DNA from: Pectobacterium atrosepticum
GTDB taxonomy: Bacteria; Pseudomonadota; Gammaproteobacteria; Enterobacterales; Enterobacteriaceae
Reading direction: 5' to 3'
DNA length: 64,000 nt
NCBI GenBank assembly: GCA_019056595.1
Contig: CP036163.1
Coordinates: forward strand, 434,001-498,000
This document shows positions 35,894 through 46,323 of the stretch, piece by piece. Under the pieces are notes generated by a model. The model did not search any database and was not told the origin of the DNA. It was given only the letters and a program-made list of their open reading frames with translations. Within the stretch, counting starts at the first letter, position 1. Every line of letters begins with the position of its first letter. The position numbers were made by a program, and so were the translations under genes.

Positions 35894-37189
35894 TTAATTC
35901 TCTCTTTTCAGGTTAACGGCCAGCTCGCTTATTTTCACTGGCAATTCGGTGCGTAATGACCGATTAGCGGCAATACCGGTTAAAATAGACATTGCCCCGT
36001 CTCGATAATCCGCTGCACGATGTAATGGATCGGGTTCCGGTGTACCAAACAGATCGTTCAACATGACCTGATCGCCGCCACCGTGTCCGCCCGATTTAAA
36101 TTCAACCGGTACGACATAAGGTTCATCAAACATCGGATAGATCTTTATTTCACATTCATTCAGCGCACCTTCATCCTCTTTTTGTCCGCCTCCGTTTACA
36201 TAAGACTTTTCTACCAGTTTCATTTCTAACCGGCCCTTGCTACCATTAAATACCACATTCAACCCTTCCCATGGCAAATAGGCATTTAATGAGTATGTCA
36301 TGATGGCTTTGTTCTTATAGCGCACCATCACACCCAGTACATCTTCAATATTAATACCGTCATCGAACACGCTTTTATCACGGTAATAACCATCTTCGTG
36401 TTCGGCGTCTAAATATAAAGCCGTTAGCTGTTCGCTTTGATTCATATGCAACGCAAACGGGTCGTTTTCCGCCGCGGCGCTATTATGTGAACGTGAATAG
36501 AAATCCGTGATACCACGCGCTTCGGCATTCGCTTTACCATAAAAACGCAAATCGCCTTGTGCGTAGACCGTTTCCGGTTCGCTATTCAGCCAGAAATTGA
36601 CCAGGTCAAAATGGTGCGTGGATTTATGCACCAACAGCCCGCCGCTATTGCGTTTGTCACGGTGCCAGCGACGGAAATAATCTGCCCCATGTTCGGTATT
36701 CAATAGCCACTCAAAATGAACGGAATAAACTTCACCAATCGATCCTGCGGCAATTAATTCACGGACTTTACTGTGATGCGGTGCGTAACGATAATTAAAC
36801 GTCACCCGTAATTTACGTCCAGTACGATTAATCGCATCAATAATGGCCTGACATTTTTCTTCGTCAATCGTCATCGGTTTTTCACTGATGACATCACACC
36901 CTAATTCCATTGCCCGGATAATATAATGATGATGCGTCCGGTCTATCGACGACACAATAACGATATCTGGCTTGGTTTCCGCGATCATCTGCTCAAACCG
37001 ATCGGCGTGATACGTTGCCACATTATCGTGTCCAAATTTATGGACAATACGGTTGGCGTAATCCATTCGCGTCTGGTTTGTATCGCAAAAAGCAACAAAT
37101 TGTCCCTGATCCTGATAATCTCTGGCGATCGACTCCAGATAAAGGCCTGCACGCCCCCCCGTTCCCACTACGGCATATTTCTTTTTCAT
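35894..37189 (-). CDS. Gfo/Idh/MocA-family oxidoreductase
   Basis: 431 residues from MKKKYAVVGTGGRAG (GGAGGAAA upstream). Rossmann motif VVGTGGRAGLYLES at 8-21, the family EKPMTIDEEKCQ with the catalytic Lys, and FNYRYAPHHSKVRELI, then WHRDKRNSGGLLVHKSTHHFD with the conserved His. NAD(P)-dependent oxidation or reduction of sugars or their derivatives. Pairing with an oligosaccharide-binding protein suggests processing of an imported plant sugar. Substrate unknown. Confidence 0.88.
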   Translation of the reverse strand: MKKKYAVVGTGGRAGLYLESIARDYQDQGQFVAFCDTNQTRMDYANRIVHKFGHDNVATYHADRFEQMIAETKPDIVIVSSIDRTHHHYIIRAMELGCDVISEKPMTIDEEKCQAIIDAINRTGRKLRVTFNYRYAPHHSKVRELIAAGSIGEVYSVHFEWLLNTEHGADYFRRWHRDKRNSGGLLVHKSTHHFDLVNFWLNSEPETVYAQGDLRFYGKANAEARGITDFYSRSHNSAAAENDPFALHMNQSEQLTALYLDAEHEDGYYRDKSVFDDGINIEDVLGVMVRYKNKAIMTYSLNAYLPWEGLNVVFNGSKGRLEMKLVEKSYVNGGGQKEDEGALNECEIKIYPMFDEPYVVPVEFKSGGHGGGDQVMLNDLFGTPEPDPLHRAADYRDGAMSILTGIAANRSLRTELPVKISELAVNLKREN

Positions 37190-37721
37190 TCTGTGTATTT
37201 CCTCCAAATAACGTAGGCACATAGCTATTCGTACATAAAACAGGACGCTAAAAAACTTCACCGAATTGACGGGTACATACCGATTGAGGGCTGGCTGGTA
37301 TAGTGATTTTCATCATGACAGCCATACCCACACTCTCCTGCCTTTGTCATAAAAAATAGAGCATATAGACATAGTTCACCTTCACATTATTGCCACGTGA
37401 TGATGTTATCTGGCAGTAGGAGAAAGATTGGCATGCTCCATCTCTCATAAGTATAAATTAGAGGACTTCTATTTTAGTGATTGATTTTATTGAAAATGTC
37501 ACACGTGACGTATCTCCGCATACCTCACAGTAAATGGGGATTAGCTTTCTTACGTGCCATGTTGGGGTAAGGCTGAGCTATGTTCGTGATGACTTTCTCT
37601 TTCTTCACTTCATCATGTGACATATCTTGCATTTTATTTTCAATCCGCCGACCGATGCCGGATAATCGACACGTAACTAATATAGAGATGCAGGAAAGCG
37701 ACAAGCGCGTAAGGAATTACT
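37190..37721. other. Intergenic region upstream of the Gfo gene and of ogt
   Basis: About 530 bp between divergent genes. It must hold promoters for both. ATTTTATTGAAAATGTCA near 37482 and TGTCACACGTGACGT near 37497 are imperfect symmetric sequences, but I could not assign them to KdgR or CRP. No gene seen. Confidence 0.4.
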
Positions 37722-38255
37722 ATGCAGACTTTTTTCCAAGACACCATGGCTACCCCACTTGGGGAGTTATTGATTATTGCTGATGAAAATAATCATTTGC
37801 GCGCTGTCGAGTGGCGCGAGTATGAAGACGGTTTATTTCGCTCACTCAATCGCAGTTATCGAAATGATCCCTTTTCGTTACAGTCACGTCATAATCCCGG
37901 TGGTCTGACAGACAGCCTGCAGCGCTATTTTGATGGCGAATTAGCGATTATTGATACGCTGCCCGTTGCTTCTGTAGGGACAGAATTTCAACAGCAGGTT
38001 TGGCGGGAATTACGTAGAATTCCCTGCGGAGAGATTACCACCTACGGCGAACTCGCCACGCTATTGGGACGCACTGGCGCAGCGCGTGCAGTCGGCATGG
38101 CAAATGGCTCAAACCCTATCAGTATCGTGGTTCCGTGCCATCGCGTCATCGGTACGGGCGGTGCACTGACGGGCTATGCGGGGGGGATTCATCGTAAACA
38201 GTGGCTATTAGCTCATGAAGGTTACTTACCGCACCAAAATAGTTTACCGTTATAA
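37722..38255 (+). CDS. ogt: Methylated-DNA-protein cysteine methyltransferase
   Basis: 177 residues; AAGGAATTACT precedes the ATG. It contains the active-site PCHRV within NPISIVVPCHRVIGT, the helix-turn-helix FQQQVWRELRRIPCGEITTYGELA and the flanking ARAVGMANG. The cysteine accepts alkyl groups from O6-alkylguanine and O4-alkylthymine in a suicide reaction. The N-terminal domain is short, as in Ogt rather than Ada. Located upstream of fnr as in E. coli. Confidence 0.95.
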   Translation: MQTFFQDTMATPLGELLIIADENNHLRAVEWREYEDGLFRSLNRSYRNDPFSLQSRHNPGGLTDSLQRYFDGELAIIDTLPVASVGTEFQQQVWRELRRIPCGEITTYGELATLLGRTGAARAVGMANGSNPISIVVPCHRVIGTGGALTGYAGGIHRKQWLLAHEGYLPHQNSLPL

Positions 38256-38488
38256 TTATAACGCTGCGGCCTGAGAAAATGCCTCACCGAATTGCTTATC
38301 AGCGTAAGTGATTCGGATTAATCAACGTGTAACCGTTTGAAAACGCGATGGACGAAAATATTATCGCCACGCGGCACTTATATATCGAAGTATTTCCCAG
38401 AAAAATTGAAAATTTATAGTTAGTTCACTATTTATTGGTCTATTCCGGTGATTGTCGGTCTTATCACAGCCGATAAAAGCTGTTAAAA

Positions 38489-38502
38489 TTGACCAATATC
38501 AA
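38489..38502. promoter_or_regulatory. FNR box upstream of fnr
   Basis: TTGAC-CAAT-ATCAA, one mismatch to the FNR consensus TTGAT-N4-ATCAA, 20 bp before the fnr start codon. Placement downstream of the promoter fits negative autoregulation as in E. coli. Confidence 0.8.
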
Positions 38503-38522
38503 TTATTGCCTGAGCAAAGCCT

Positions 38523-39269
38523 ATGATCCCGGAAAAGCGAATTATCCGACGCATCCAGTCTGGCGGTTGTGCAATCCACTGTCAGGATTGCAGTATCAGT
38601 CAGCTATGCATCCCTTTCACCCTGAATGAACACGAGCTCGATCAGCTCGACAACATCATTGAAAGGAAGAAGCCTATCCAGAAGGGGCAAGCGCTGTTTA
38701 AAGCAGGTGATGAGCTGAGATCGCTGTACGCCATCCGCTCCGGTACGATAAAAAGCTACACCATCACCGAGCAAGGCGACGAGCAGATCACGGGTTTTCA
38801 TCTGGCAGGCGATTTGGTTGGCTTTGACGCTATCGGTACCGCTCAGCACCCAAGTTTCGCTCAGGCGCTGGAAACCTCAATGGTCTGTGAAATCCCTTTC
38901 GAGACGCTGGACGATCTCTCAGGGAAAATGCCTAACCTGCGCCAGCAGATGATGCGCCTGATGAGCGGTGAAATCCGTGGCGATCAGGACATGATTCTGC
39001 TGCTGTCGAAGAAGAATGCTGAAGAACGTCTGGCTGCATTTGTCTACAACCTCTCCCGCCGTTTCGCTCAGCGTGGTTTCTCACCACGTGAATTCCGTCT
39101 GACCATGACGCGCGGTGATATCGGTAACTATCTGGGGCTGACCGTTGAAACCATCAGCCGTCTGCTGGGGCGTTTCCAGAAAAGCGGTACACTGGCAGTA
39201 AAAGGGAAATACATCACGATCGAGAATATTGATGCGCTTTCCGAATTAGCCGGGTCTTCACGTAAATAG
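38523..39269 (+). CDS. fnr: Anaerobic regulator FNR
   Basis: 248 residues, close to E. coli FNR. The [4Fe-4S] ligands Cys20, Cys23 and Cys29 ([14 protein letters not shown]) and the internal Cys in SMVCEIPF are in place. The CRP-like beta-roll, dimerisation helix ([14 protein letters not shown]) and recognition helix [15 protein letters not shown] follow. It switches gene expression on loss of oxygen. It carries its own FNR box and a strong terminator; uspE follows, as in E. coli. Confidence 0.98.
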   Translation: MIPEKRIIRRIQSGGCAIHCQDCSISQLCIPFTLNEHELDQLDNIIERKKPIQKGQALFKAGDELRSLYAIRSGTIKSYTITEQGDEQITGFHLAGDLVGFDAIGTAQHPSFAQALETSMVCEIPFETLDDLSGKMPNLRQQMMRLMSGEIRGDQDMILLLSKKNAEERLAAFVYNLSRRFAQRGFSPREFRLTMTRGDIGNYLGLTVETISRLLGRFQKSGTLAVKGKYITIENIDALSELAGSSRK

Positions 39270-39287
39270 TCTTTCCAGCCTAACTAT

Positions 39288-39322
39288 TTGACGCTGCCAC
39301 TGTTTTACTGTGGCAGCGTCAA
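39288..39322 (+). terminator. Stem-loop terminator of fnr
   Basis: Perfect 13-bp stem TTGACGCTGCCAC / GTGGCAGCGTCAA with a nine-base loop, 18 bp after the fnr stop codon. Confidence 0.8.
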
Positions 39323-39459
39323 CGTTCTATCCTCCCTGCCCGCGTCGTTCGTGATATTTCTTATTTTTTTATTCTGCGGCTTATCTCTGTTGTCCAAATA
39401 GATCCCATTGCGGTACTCTTGATTTACAGGCTGTGGAATAACAGCTGTTTGGAGGCGCT

Positions 39460-40410
39460 ATGGCAAAGTATCAGAATTTACTGGTAGCTATTGACCCAAA
39501 TCAGGATGACCAACCAGCACTGCGTCGGGCAGTTTACCTGGTTCAGCGACTTGGCGGCCGTATCAAGGCATTTCTGCCGATCTATGATTTCTCTTATGAA
39601 ATGACGACTCTGCTTTCCCCCGATGACCGGGTGGAAATGCGTCAAGGTGTTATTCAGCAACGGACGGAGTGGATTGAGGAACAGTGTCAACACTACCTTG
39701 AAGCGGGCGTTTCGATAGAGATCAAAGTGGTCTGGCACAATAAACCCTTTGAAGCCATTATTCGGGAAGTGATTTCCGGGCAACATGACCTACTCTTGAA
39801 AATGGCCCATCAGCACGATCGACTGGAAGCCGTGATCTTTACCCCTACAGACTGGCAATTACTGCGCAAATGCCCTTGCCCTGTATGGATGGTAAAAGAT
39901 CAACCTTGGCCAGCCGAAGGCCGCGCATTGGTTGCGGTCAATCTGGCCAGCGAAGATCCTTATCACGATCCACTCAATATCAAATTGGTATCGGAAACAC
40001 TGGAACTGGCACAGCAGGTTGACCAAACCGAGGTTCATCTGGTTGGTGCCTACCCGGTTACCCCCATCAATATCGCCATTGAATTGCCTGATTTCGATCC
40101 TAGCGTCTACAACGATGCGATTCGAGGGCAACACCTGATTGCCATGAAATCGCTACGGCAGAAGTTTAGTTTGGATGAGCGCGTGACGCACGTAGAAAAA
40201 GGGCTGCCAGAAGAAGTGATTCCCGACCTGGCGGAGCATTTGCAGGCAGGCGTCGTGGTGTTAGGGTCGCTGGGTCGAACCGGCCTTTCCGCCGCCTTTA
40301 TCGGCAACACCGTCGAGCATGTTATCGATCATTTGAAGTGCGACCTGTTGGCGATCAAACCCGATGACTTCGTTTCGCCGATTACACAGGAAGACAGCGA
40401 CAACAGCTGA
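39460..40410 (+). CDS. uspE: Universal stress protein UspE
   Basis: 316 residues with two Usp domains: first about 1-150 ([30 protein letters not shown]), second about 155-305 ([25 protein letters not shown] with the G-x2-G-x9-G(S/T/N) ATP-like motif in degenerate form, then CDLLAIKPD). The tandem form and location after fnr match E. coli UspE, needed for motility, adhesion and DNA-damage resistance. Cytoplasmic. TTTGGAGGCGCT precedes the ATG. Confidence 0.96.
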   Translation: MAKYQNLLVAIDPNQDDQPALRRAVYLVQRLGGRIKAFLPIYDFSYEMTTLLSPDDRVEMRQGVIQQRTEWIEEQCQHYLEAGVSIEIKVVWHNKPFEAIIREVISGQHDLLLKMAHQHDRLEAVIFTPTDWQLLRKCPCPVWMVKDQPWPAEGRALVAVNLASEDPYHDPLNIKLVSETLELAQQVDQTEVHLVGAYPVTPINIAIELPDFDPSVYNDAIRGQHLIAMKSLRQKFSLDERVTHVEKGLPEEVIPDLAEHLQAGVVVLGSLGRTGLSAAFIGNTVEHVIDHLKCDLLAIKPDDFVSPITQEDSDNS

Positions 40411-40439
40411 CCTCATGTTTCATCACGTTCGAATCGAAT

Positions 40440-40470
40440 AATGCCAGCCTCAGTGCTGGCATTATTTTTG
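40440..40470 (+). terminator. Terminator of uspE
   Basis: AATGCCAGC / GCTGGCATT stem, six-base loop, then ATTTTTG. Confidence 0.88.
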
Positions 40471-40544
40471 CCAATGTTATGCGACGCACATGCAGCGTAA
40501 AGTATGACGAGTAAAGCTTATTTTCAGATGTAAAAAAGAGATGT

Positions 40545-40606
40545 AAAAAAGGGGCGATATTCGCCCCTTTCGTTGTCAGTCGAAAACCACCTCTGAGGAG
40601 GTGGCT
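40545..40606 (-). terminator. Tandem terminators of pntAB
   Basis: Two hairpins on the minus strand just past pntB: CCACCTC / GAGGTGG followed by TTTT, then AAAGGGGCGA / TCGCCCCTTT followed by a run of six T. Together a strong transcription stop. Confidence 0.8.
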
Positions 40607-40614
40607 TTCACTTA

Positions 40615-42003
40615 TTACAGCGCTTTCAAAATCGCCTCGACGCTGTCTTTGGCATCGCCAAACAGCATCTGCGTGTTCTCTTTAAAGAACAGCGGATTCT
40701 GTACGCCAGCGTAGCCGGTATTCATGGAACGCTTAAACACGATAACATTCTGCGCTTTCCACACTTCCAGCACTGGCATGCCAGCAATTGGGCTATGTGG
40801 ATCTTCTTGCGCCGCTGGGTTAACGGTGTCATTCGCGCCAATGACCAGAACGGTGTCGGTGTCGGTGAAATCATCGTTAATTTCATCCATTTCCAGCACG
40901 ATGTCGTAAGGCACTCTCGCTTCGGCTAACAGCACGTTCATATGTCCAGGCAAACGCCCTGCAACCGGGTGAATACCAAAGCGGACATTGATACCACGCG
41001 CACGCAGTTTTGCAGTGATGTCATGCACAGGGTATTGTGCCTGTGCTACGGCCATACCGTATCCCGGTGTGATAATGACCGAGGTTGAGTTCTTGAGTAA
41101 ATCAGCCACGTCTTCCGCTGAAGCCTCACGATATTCCCCAACCTCTTCGCTCTCACTGGTGGAAACGCCATCGGTACCAAAACCACCGGCAATCACGCTG
41201 AAAAAGGAACGGTTCATCGCCTTACACATGATGTAAGACAGAATCGCACCAGAAGAACCCACCAAAGCACCGGTCACGATCAACAGGTCATTGCCCAGCA
41301 TGAAGCCTGCCGCTGCTGCCGCCCAACCAGAGTAGGAGTTCAGCATGGAAACGACTACTGGCATGTCCGCACCGCCAATCGATGCAACCAGATGCCAGCC
41401 AAATACCAGAGCAATCGCTGTCATCAGAATCAGCGCCAACACCTGCAACGCTACGCTTCCCGTGTTGACGAAAACCAACAGCAGCAGGAAGGATACGACC
41501 AGCGCCGCCAGATTCATTTTATGGCGATGAGGCAACATCAACGGTTTGGAAGAAATATTACCGCGCAGTTTACCGAACGCGATAACTGAACCCGTGAAGG
41601 TCACAGCACCGATGAAGATACCCAGGAAGACTTCCGTCAAATGGATATTGACCATCACCGGGTCGGTGATTTCACCATGATCGAGAAAACTGTTAAAACC
41701 AACCAGCACCGCAGCCATCCCCACAAAACTGTGAAGAATAGCGACCAACTCTGGCATTTCGGTCATTTCAACCTTACGCGCCAGATAAATACCGATTGAC
41801 CCACCGATCGCCATAGCCACGATGATCCAACCAACGTTGCCGGAATCAGGCCCCAGAATCGTCGCGATCAGTGCAAGTGCCATCCCGCTGATACCAAAGA
41901 TGTTCCCTTGTTGCGACGTTTCGTGCTTGGATAATCCAGCCAAACTGAAAATAAAGAGAATTGCGGCAACAATGTATGCAGCAGTTACTAATCCACCAGA
42001 CAT
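40615..42003 (-). CDS. pntB: NAD(P) transhydrogenase subunit beta
   Basis: 462 residues, as in E. coli PntB. The first half has about eight or nine membrane segments ([24 protein letters not shown] onward, domain II). The C-terminal domain III binds NADP(H): [18 protein letters not shown] and [18 protein letters not shown]. With PntA it forms the proton-translocating transhydrogenase that makes NADPH from NADH. It starts 10 bp after the pntA stop; two terminators follow. Confidence 0.98.
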   Translation of the reverse strand: MSGGLVTAAYIVAAILFIFSLAGLSKHETSQQGNIFGISGMALALIATILGPDSGNVGWIIVAMAIGGSIGIYLARKVEMTEMPELVAILHSFVGMAAVLVGFNSFLDHGEITDPVMVNIHLTEVFLGIFIGAVTFTGSVIAFGKLRGNISSKPLMLPHRHKMNLAALVVSFLLLLVFVNTGSVALQVLALILMTAIALVFGWHLVASIGGADMPVVVSMLNSYSGWAAAAAGFMLGNDLLIVTGALVGSSGAILSYIMCKAMNRSFFSVIAGGFGTDGVSTSESEEVGEYREASAEDVADLLKNSTSVIITPGYGMAVAQAQYPVHDITAKLRARGINVRFGIHPVAGRLPGHMNVLLAEARVPYDIVLEMDEINDDFTDTDTVLVIGANDTVNPAAQEDPHSPIAGMPVLEVWKAQNVIVFKRSMNTGYAGVQNPLFFKENTQMLFGDAKDSVEAILKAL

Positions 42004-42013
42004 GTGTTACCCC

Positions 42014-43543
42014 TTAGTTTTTACGGAACATTTTCAGCATGCGCTGAGTCACGGTGAAGCCACCGAAAATATTGATGCTGGCAATCAATACAGCAATGAA
42101 TGAGAAGAATGACACCCATCCGCCGTGACCGATTTGCAACAATGCTCCGACAACGATAATGCCTGATATCGCGTTAGTGACTGACATCAATGGTGTGTGC
42201 AACGCGTGGCTGACATTCCAGACAACGTAATAGCCCACCACGCAGGACAACGCAAAAACAGTAAAGTGGGACAAGAACTCTTTAGGTGCGACATTTGCCA
42301 GCCAGCCAAACAGCAGAATAGCGATCACAAGGAATGCATATTTCTTCCACGGTGATGTTGGCTTGGCTTCTACCTTCACAGCCGCAGCGGCAGGTTTCGC
42401 CTGCTGTGGCTGAGCAGAAACCTGAATCGGCGGAGCTGGCCAGGTGATTTCGCCTTCTTTAACAACGGTCACACCGCGAATCACGGTGTCGTCAAAATCG
42501 ACGTCGATTTCGCCGTTTTTCTCTTTGCAGAGTAATTTCAGCAGGTTAACCAAGTTCGTGCCGTAAAGCTGCGAGGATTGTGTCGGCAAACGGCTGGGTA
42601 AATCGGTGTAACCGATAATTTTGACGCCGTTTTGCGTCACCGTCACGCGGTCGGCAACGGTCAATTCGCAGTTTCCGCCCGTTTGCGCGGCCAAATCGAC
42701 GATCACGCTGCCGGGCTTCATGCTCAGCACCATCTCTTTGGTGATCAGGCGTGGAGCCGGTTTCCCTGGGATCAGTGCGGTAGTGACGATAATGTCGACG
42801 TCTTTCGCCTGTGCGGCAAACAGTTCCATTTCCGCTTTGATAAAGGCTTCAGACATGACTTTGGCATAGCCGTCGCCGCTGCCAGCTTCTTCTTCAAAGT
42901 CGAGTTCGAGGAACTCGGCACCCATACTCTTAACCTGCTCTTTTACTTCAGGGCGGGTGTCAAAAGCACGAACGATAGCACCTAGGCTGCCAGCAGCACC
43001 GATCGCGGCCAAACCTGCCACACCCGCGCCGATAATCATGACTTTGGCAGGAGGAACCTTACCTGCTGCGGTAATTTGCCCAGTAAAGAAGCGGCCAAAT
43101 TCGTGAGCAGCCTCAACGATAGCGCGATAGCCTGCGATGTTAGCCATCGAGCTGAGCGCATCCAGTGACTGCGCTCGCGAAATACGCGGCACGGAATCCA
43201 TTGCCATTACCGTCACTTGACGGGCAGCCAGCTTCTCCAGCAGTTCTGGGTTTTGTGCTGGCCAGATAAAGCTGACAACCGTACTGCCCGCACGGGTCAG
43301 TTCGATTTCATCATCCTGCGGCGCGTTTACCTTCAGGACGATATCAGATTGCCAGACTTCTGAACTGTCAACAATTGACGCACCGACTTCTTCATATGCC
43401 GCATCGTCAAAACTTGCCAGTTTTCCCGCTTCACGTTCTATCGAGACCGTAAAGCCCAGTTTCAGCAGTTGTTCAACCGTTTTCGGCGTCGCTGCAACAC
43501 GGGCTTCATTGGTCAACCGCTCTCTTGGTACACCAATACGCAT
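42014..43543 (-). CDS. pntA: NAD(P) transhydrogenase subunit alpha
   Basis: 509 residues. Starts [23 protein letters not shown]-binding domain I with [18 protein letters not shown] and [13 protein letters not shown], and the mobile loop region [15 protein letters not shown] Pro/Ala/Lys linker (about 375-400) leads to four C-terminal membrane segments (domain IIa). Pairs with PntB, 10 bp downstream, in the inner membrane. Confidence 0.98.
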   Translation of the reverse strand: MRIGVPRERLTNEARVAATPKTVEQLLKLGFTVSIEREAGKLASFDDAAYEEVGASIVDSSEVWQSDIVLKVNAPQDDEIELTRAGSTVVSFIWPAQNPELLEKLAARQVTVMAMDSVPRISRAQSLDALSSMANIAGYRAIVEAAHEFGRFFTGQITAAGKVPPAKVMIIGAGVAGLAAIGAAGSLGAIVRAFDTRPEVKEQVKSMGAEFLELDFEEEAGSGDGYAKVMSEAFIKAEMELFAAQAKDVDIIVTTALIPGKPAPRLITKEMVLSMKPGSVIVDLAAQTGGNCELTVADRVTVTQNGVKIIGYTDLPSRLPTQSSQLYGTNLVNLLKLLCKEKNGEIDVDFDDTVIRGVTVVKEGEITWPAPPIQVSAQPQQAKPAAAAVKVEAKPTSPWKKYAFLVIAILLFGWLANVAPKEFLSHFTVFALSCVVGYYVVWNVSHALHTPLMSVTNAISGIIVVGALLQIGHGGWVSFFSFIAVLIASINIFGGFTVTQRMLKMFRKN

Positions 43544-44125
43544 GCTGATACCCTTTTCGCTTATTTTTAACGAAGGTTATTATTCTCACCCTACTCTGTT
43601 ATACGAATTCGCCGAGACCTGCTGCACTCTGAATCCCCGCATTCACACGGTAGGAAGAGGGTCTTATCATCTTCTTGCTACACGCTTTTCTGGGGCGTCT
43701 CACTGTAGGCGAACTCATTTATAACGTACTGAAAATGTGATCGATGATCCATAAATAAAATGAATTTCACAGAAAAGCCGAGTTATCACAGGTTCCATCA
43801 GCCTTTCTTGGTCGAAAATCATGCTCTTCTCTGTCTTTTGTAGCATTATTACAGAAGTATTTTTCTGTTCTGTTTCACAAAAACGATGTGTTACAAGGTT
43901 GTTAATGCGATAAGCCACATAAATATCCCTTATGATGTCAAAACAATCATTAACCGTTATTATTAGCACTTTTCTTGTTCCCAGCCGAAGTATCACGGCT
44001 TTTCAGCACCGCTGAAAATGCTAAAGCACAAGAATTTATTCCGTGCGATAATCAGCCCTATTCCGTTACAGGTTGATTGCTATACCTTAAATAATTCGAG
44101 TTGCAGGAAGGCGAAAGGATTTTTT
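43544..44125. other. Divergent region between pntA and ydgH
   Basis: About 580 bp with no convincing gene. It must contain the promoters of pntA and ydgH. A TTTTCAGC-ACC-GCTGAAAA hairpin lies at 44000-44018. Bases 44088-44110 (TAAATAATTCGAGTTGCAGG) look like part of a dispersed repeat I remember from Pectobacterium and relatives; it abuts the ydgH ribosome-binding site. Confidence 0.45.
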
Positions 44126-45079
44126 ATGAAGCTGAAGACTACTGTTATTGCATCTACATTGTTGTTATCACTCTCGGCATTTTCAGCGCAGGCTGCACAG
44201 GAACTTACACCTGAGCAGGCAGAATCCCTGCAACCCTTTGAGCGGATTACGTTTAAAGGACGTTTCAACGCAATCAATGAAGCGGTAGCCGCGGCATCAA
44301 AACGCGCCGACAAATTGGGTGCCCAGTCGTTCTATGTGCAAGCTATGGATGACGCTAATTCGAGCGGTAACTGGAATGTTACTGTCGATCTATATCGCAA
44401 AGATGCGCCAAAGGCGAATCAGGATACCCAATTCCGCACGTTCTACGGTGTAAAAGAGCTGCCGAAAGATGTCGCTTACGGGTTGGAACCTTATGACACG
44501 GTAACCGTTGGTGGATTCTTCCGTAGCCAGCCGGATGTGAATGATGCGATTGCGAAAGCAGCAAAAGAGAAAAACGCCGATTCATTCTATATCGTCCGTC
44601 AGGTTGATGTGAACTCGAATAGCGCCAATCAAAAAGTCACTGCATATATTTATAAAGCCGACGCACCGAAGCGCCAAACCCAGAGTACGGACGTGATTCC
44701 AGCAGATTCTGATGCGGGACGCGCTGCGCTTGCTGCGGGTGGTGCGGAAGCTGCTAAGGTAGAAATCCCAGGTGTCGCCAACTCAGGTAGCCCTAGCCGT
44801 AACGTAGGTAACTTCTTTGAAACGCAGTCATCAAAAGGTGGACGTTACACGGTAACGTTGTCTGATGGCACACAAATTCAAGAACTAAACAATGCCACGG
44901 CGGCGCAGATGGTACCTTTCGACTCCATTCAGTTCCGCGGCAACTACACCAATATGACACAGGTGTCTGAAGCAGTGGCTAAACGCGCAGGCGAGAAAGG
45001 GGCCAAATACTACCACGTCACCAGACAGTGGGAAGGTAAAGGCAACAACCTCACGATTAGCGCCGATCTCTATAAATAA
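44126..45079 (+). CDS. ydgH: YdgH, triple DUF1471 periplasmic protein
   Basis: 317 residues from MKLKTTVIAS (GAAAGGA upstream); the frame to 44018 is longer but unsupported. Sec signal peptide ending AQAA, then three repeats of the YdgH/BhsA/McbA-like domain: about 32-95 (QPFERITFKGRFNAINEAV ... YVQAMDD ... VTVDLYR), about 110-180 (EPYDTVTVGGFFRSQPDVND ... YIVRQVD ... VTAYIYK) and about 250-317 (VPFDSIQFRGNYTNMTQVS ... YHVTRQW ... ISADLYK). Located next to pntA as in E. coli. Envelope stress associated; biochemical function unknown. Its terminator has been split by IS4. Confidence 0.94.
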   Translation: MKLKTTVIASTLLLSLSAFSAQAAQELTPEQAESLQPFERITFKGRFNAINEAVAAASKRADKLGAQSFYVQAMDDANSSGNWNVTVDLYRKDAPKANQDTQFRTFYGVKELPKDVAYGLEPYDTVTVGGFFRSQPDVNDAIAKAAKEKNADSFYIVRQVDVNSNSANQKVTAYIYKADAPKRQTQSTDVIPADSDAGRAALAAGGAEAAKVEIPGVANSGSPSRNVGNFFETQSSKGGRYTVTLSDGTQIQELNNATAAQMVPFDSIQFRGNYTNMTQVSEAVAKRAGEKGAKYYHVTRQWEGKGNNLTISADLYK

Positions 45080-45124
45080 CAGCAATCGCACAGTGTCGTA
45101 GAAATCAGCGAGCTGTTATAAGAC

Positions 45125-45144
45125 AAAAAACCCGCGATATCGCG
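45125..45144 (+). terminator. Left half of the ydgH terminator, disrupted by IS4
   Basis: AAAAAACCCGCGATATCGCG lies before the IS4 left end, and CGCGATATCGCGGTTTTTTT resumes after the right end at 48632. Removing the IS and one 12-bp repeat restores AAAAAACCCGCGATA-TCGCGGTTTTTT, a near-perfect terminator palindrome. Confidence 0.8.
45133..45144. repeat. 12-bp target-site duplication of IS4, left copy
   Basis: CGCGATATCGCG, identical to 48632-48643. IS4 makes 11-13 bp duplications. The target is itself a perfect palindrome. Confidence 0.88.
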
Positions 45145-45227
45145 TAATGCCGATCAGTTAAGGATCAGTTGATCGATCCAGTGCTGTGTAAGAATCCGTA
45201 GTCTTCATGGAAGATTACGGATTTTTT

Positions 45228-45823
45228 ATGCAACTATCTCAGGCTCTCAACGTTATTTCCCAGTATGACACTCTGCGTAATCCCCTCTCCACCCTGGCTG
45301 AGGTCCTCGACCCCGAACTTGTCGCGCGCTGCCTTGAAGAAGCTGGGACCGTCACGCTGCGTAAACGCAGACTCACTACCGACATGATGGTCTGGTGCCT
45401 TATTGGTATAGCGCTTGAAAGAAAAGAACCACTACATCAGATAGTTAACCGACTGGATATCCTCCCCCCCGGTAACCGTCCCTTCGTCGCACCCAGCGCA
45501 GTGGTACAGGCGCGACAGCGTCTGGGTAGTGAGGCTGTCAGGCTTGTTTTTGAACAGACTGCTGACCTCTGGAACCGGCAAACAAACCATCCCCACTGGG
45601 GCGGGCTGACCCTGCTGGCTGTCGATGGTGTCATCTGGCGCACGCCTGATACGCCTGAAAACGACACCGCAGGCGCGGAAAAAATGGCCACATCTGGCTG
45701 AAAAAATAGCAGTACGGATGACTGAACGTGAAATCAAAGGAAAAACAATCCGCTTCCTGACCTCAATGACGGATCCAATGCGCTGGCCGGGTAAAGAAAT
45801 AGCCGATCTGTACAGCTACCGGT
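45228..45823 (+). pseudogene. IS4 transposase, 5' part with internal deletion
   Basis: Starts MQLSQALNVISQYDTLRNPL and runs through VNRLDILPPGNRPFVAPSAV and WGGLTLLAVDGVIWRTPDTP (first catalytic Asp in AVDG). At about 45655 the frame jumps, within the sequence CGCCTGAAAACGAC, to RLKTTPQARKKWPHLAEK and MTDPMRWPGKEIADLYSYRW. Around 120 residues, including the second catalytic Asp region, are missing, and the two parts are in different frames. The Tn3 element interrupts directly after YRW. Confidence 0.85.
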
Positions 45824-45832
45824 GGGGAGCCT

Positions 45833-46210
45833 TGCACAAGGCCTGTCCGATCAAGATCAGCAAGCTGCTCATGGACAACGGCAAGGAGTTCACGGATCGC
45901 TTGTTTGCCAGCCGCGAGCGTGAGCCCAGCGGCAATCATGAGTTTGATCAGTTGTGCAAGGAATTGAGCATCGAGCACCGCCTGACCCGACCCAGAACGC
46001 CCAAGACCAACGGGATGGTGGAGCGCTTCAACGGGCGTATTGCGGATGTGCTCAAGACCCACAGGTTCAACAACAGTGAAGACCTGGAGCAGACGTTGAT
46101 GCGTTACACGGCGCTTTACAACCATCAGTTGCCGCAGACGGTCTTGAAGAGTAAGACACCGCTGCAAACCATGAAGCAGTGGCACCAGTCACATTTGTTC
46201 CACAGACGTC
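45833..46210 (+). pseudogene. IS481-family transposase C-terminal fragment
   Basis: Reads KACPIKISKLLMDNGKEFTD, RLFASREREPSGNHEFDQLC, then RLTRPRTPKTNGMVERFNGR, and TALYNHQLPQTVLKSKTPLQ: the second Asp (DNGKEF) and Glu (MVERFNGR) of the DDE triad of IS481 transposases. The N-terminal half is missing. Composition is GC-richer than the flanking backbone, as for the rest of this cargo. Confidence 0.82.
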
Positions 46211-46323
46211 CTTATGATCGTCCTAAAAGAACTTTATTTTGTCGGTCGTTGGACATGATTTTCTCCGGTGGCGGTTGCTCTTAATCTGCAGGAACCCCGC
46301 GCATCGTTGCTTGTGACGCAGGA

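Noticed and set aside
37470..37515. KdgR or CRP site upstream of the Gfo/TogB-like genes
   Set aside because: Only partial symmetry; too many mismatches to either consensus to call.
43715..43996. 93-residue minus-strand ORF upstream of ydgH
   Set aside because: No ribosome site, no family resemblance, lies in the divergent promoter region and would cross AT-rich regulatory DNA.
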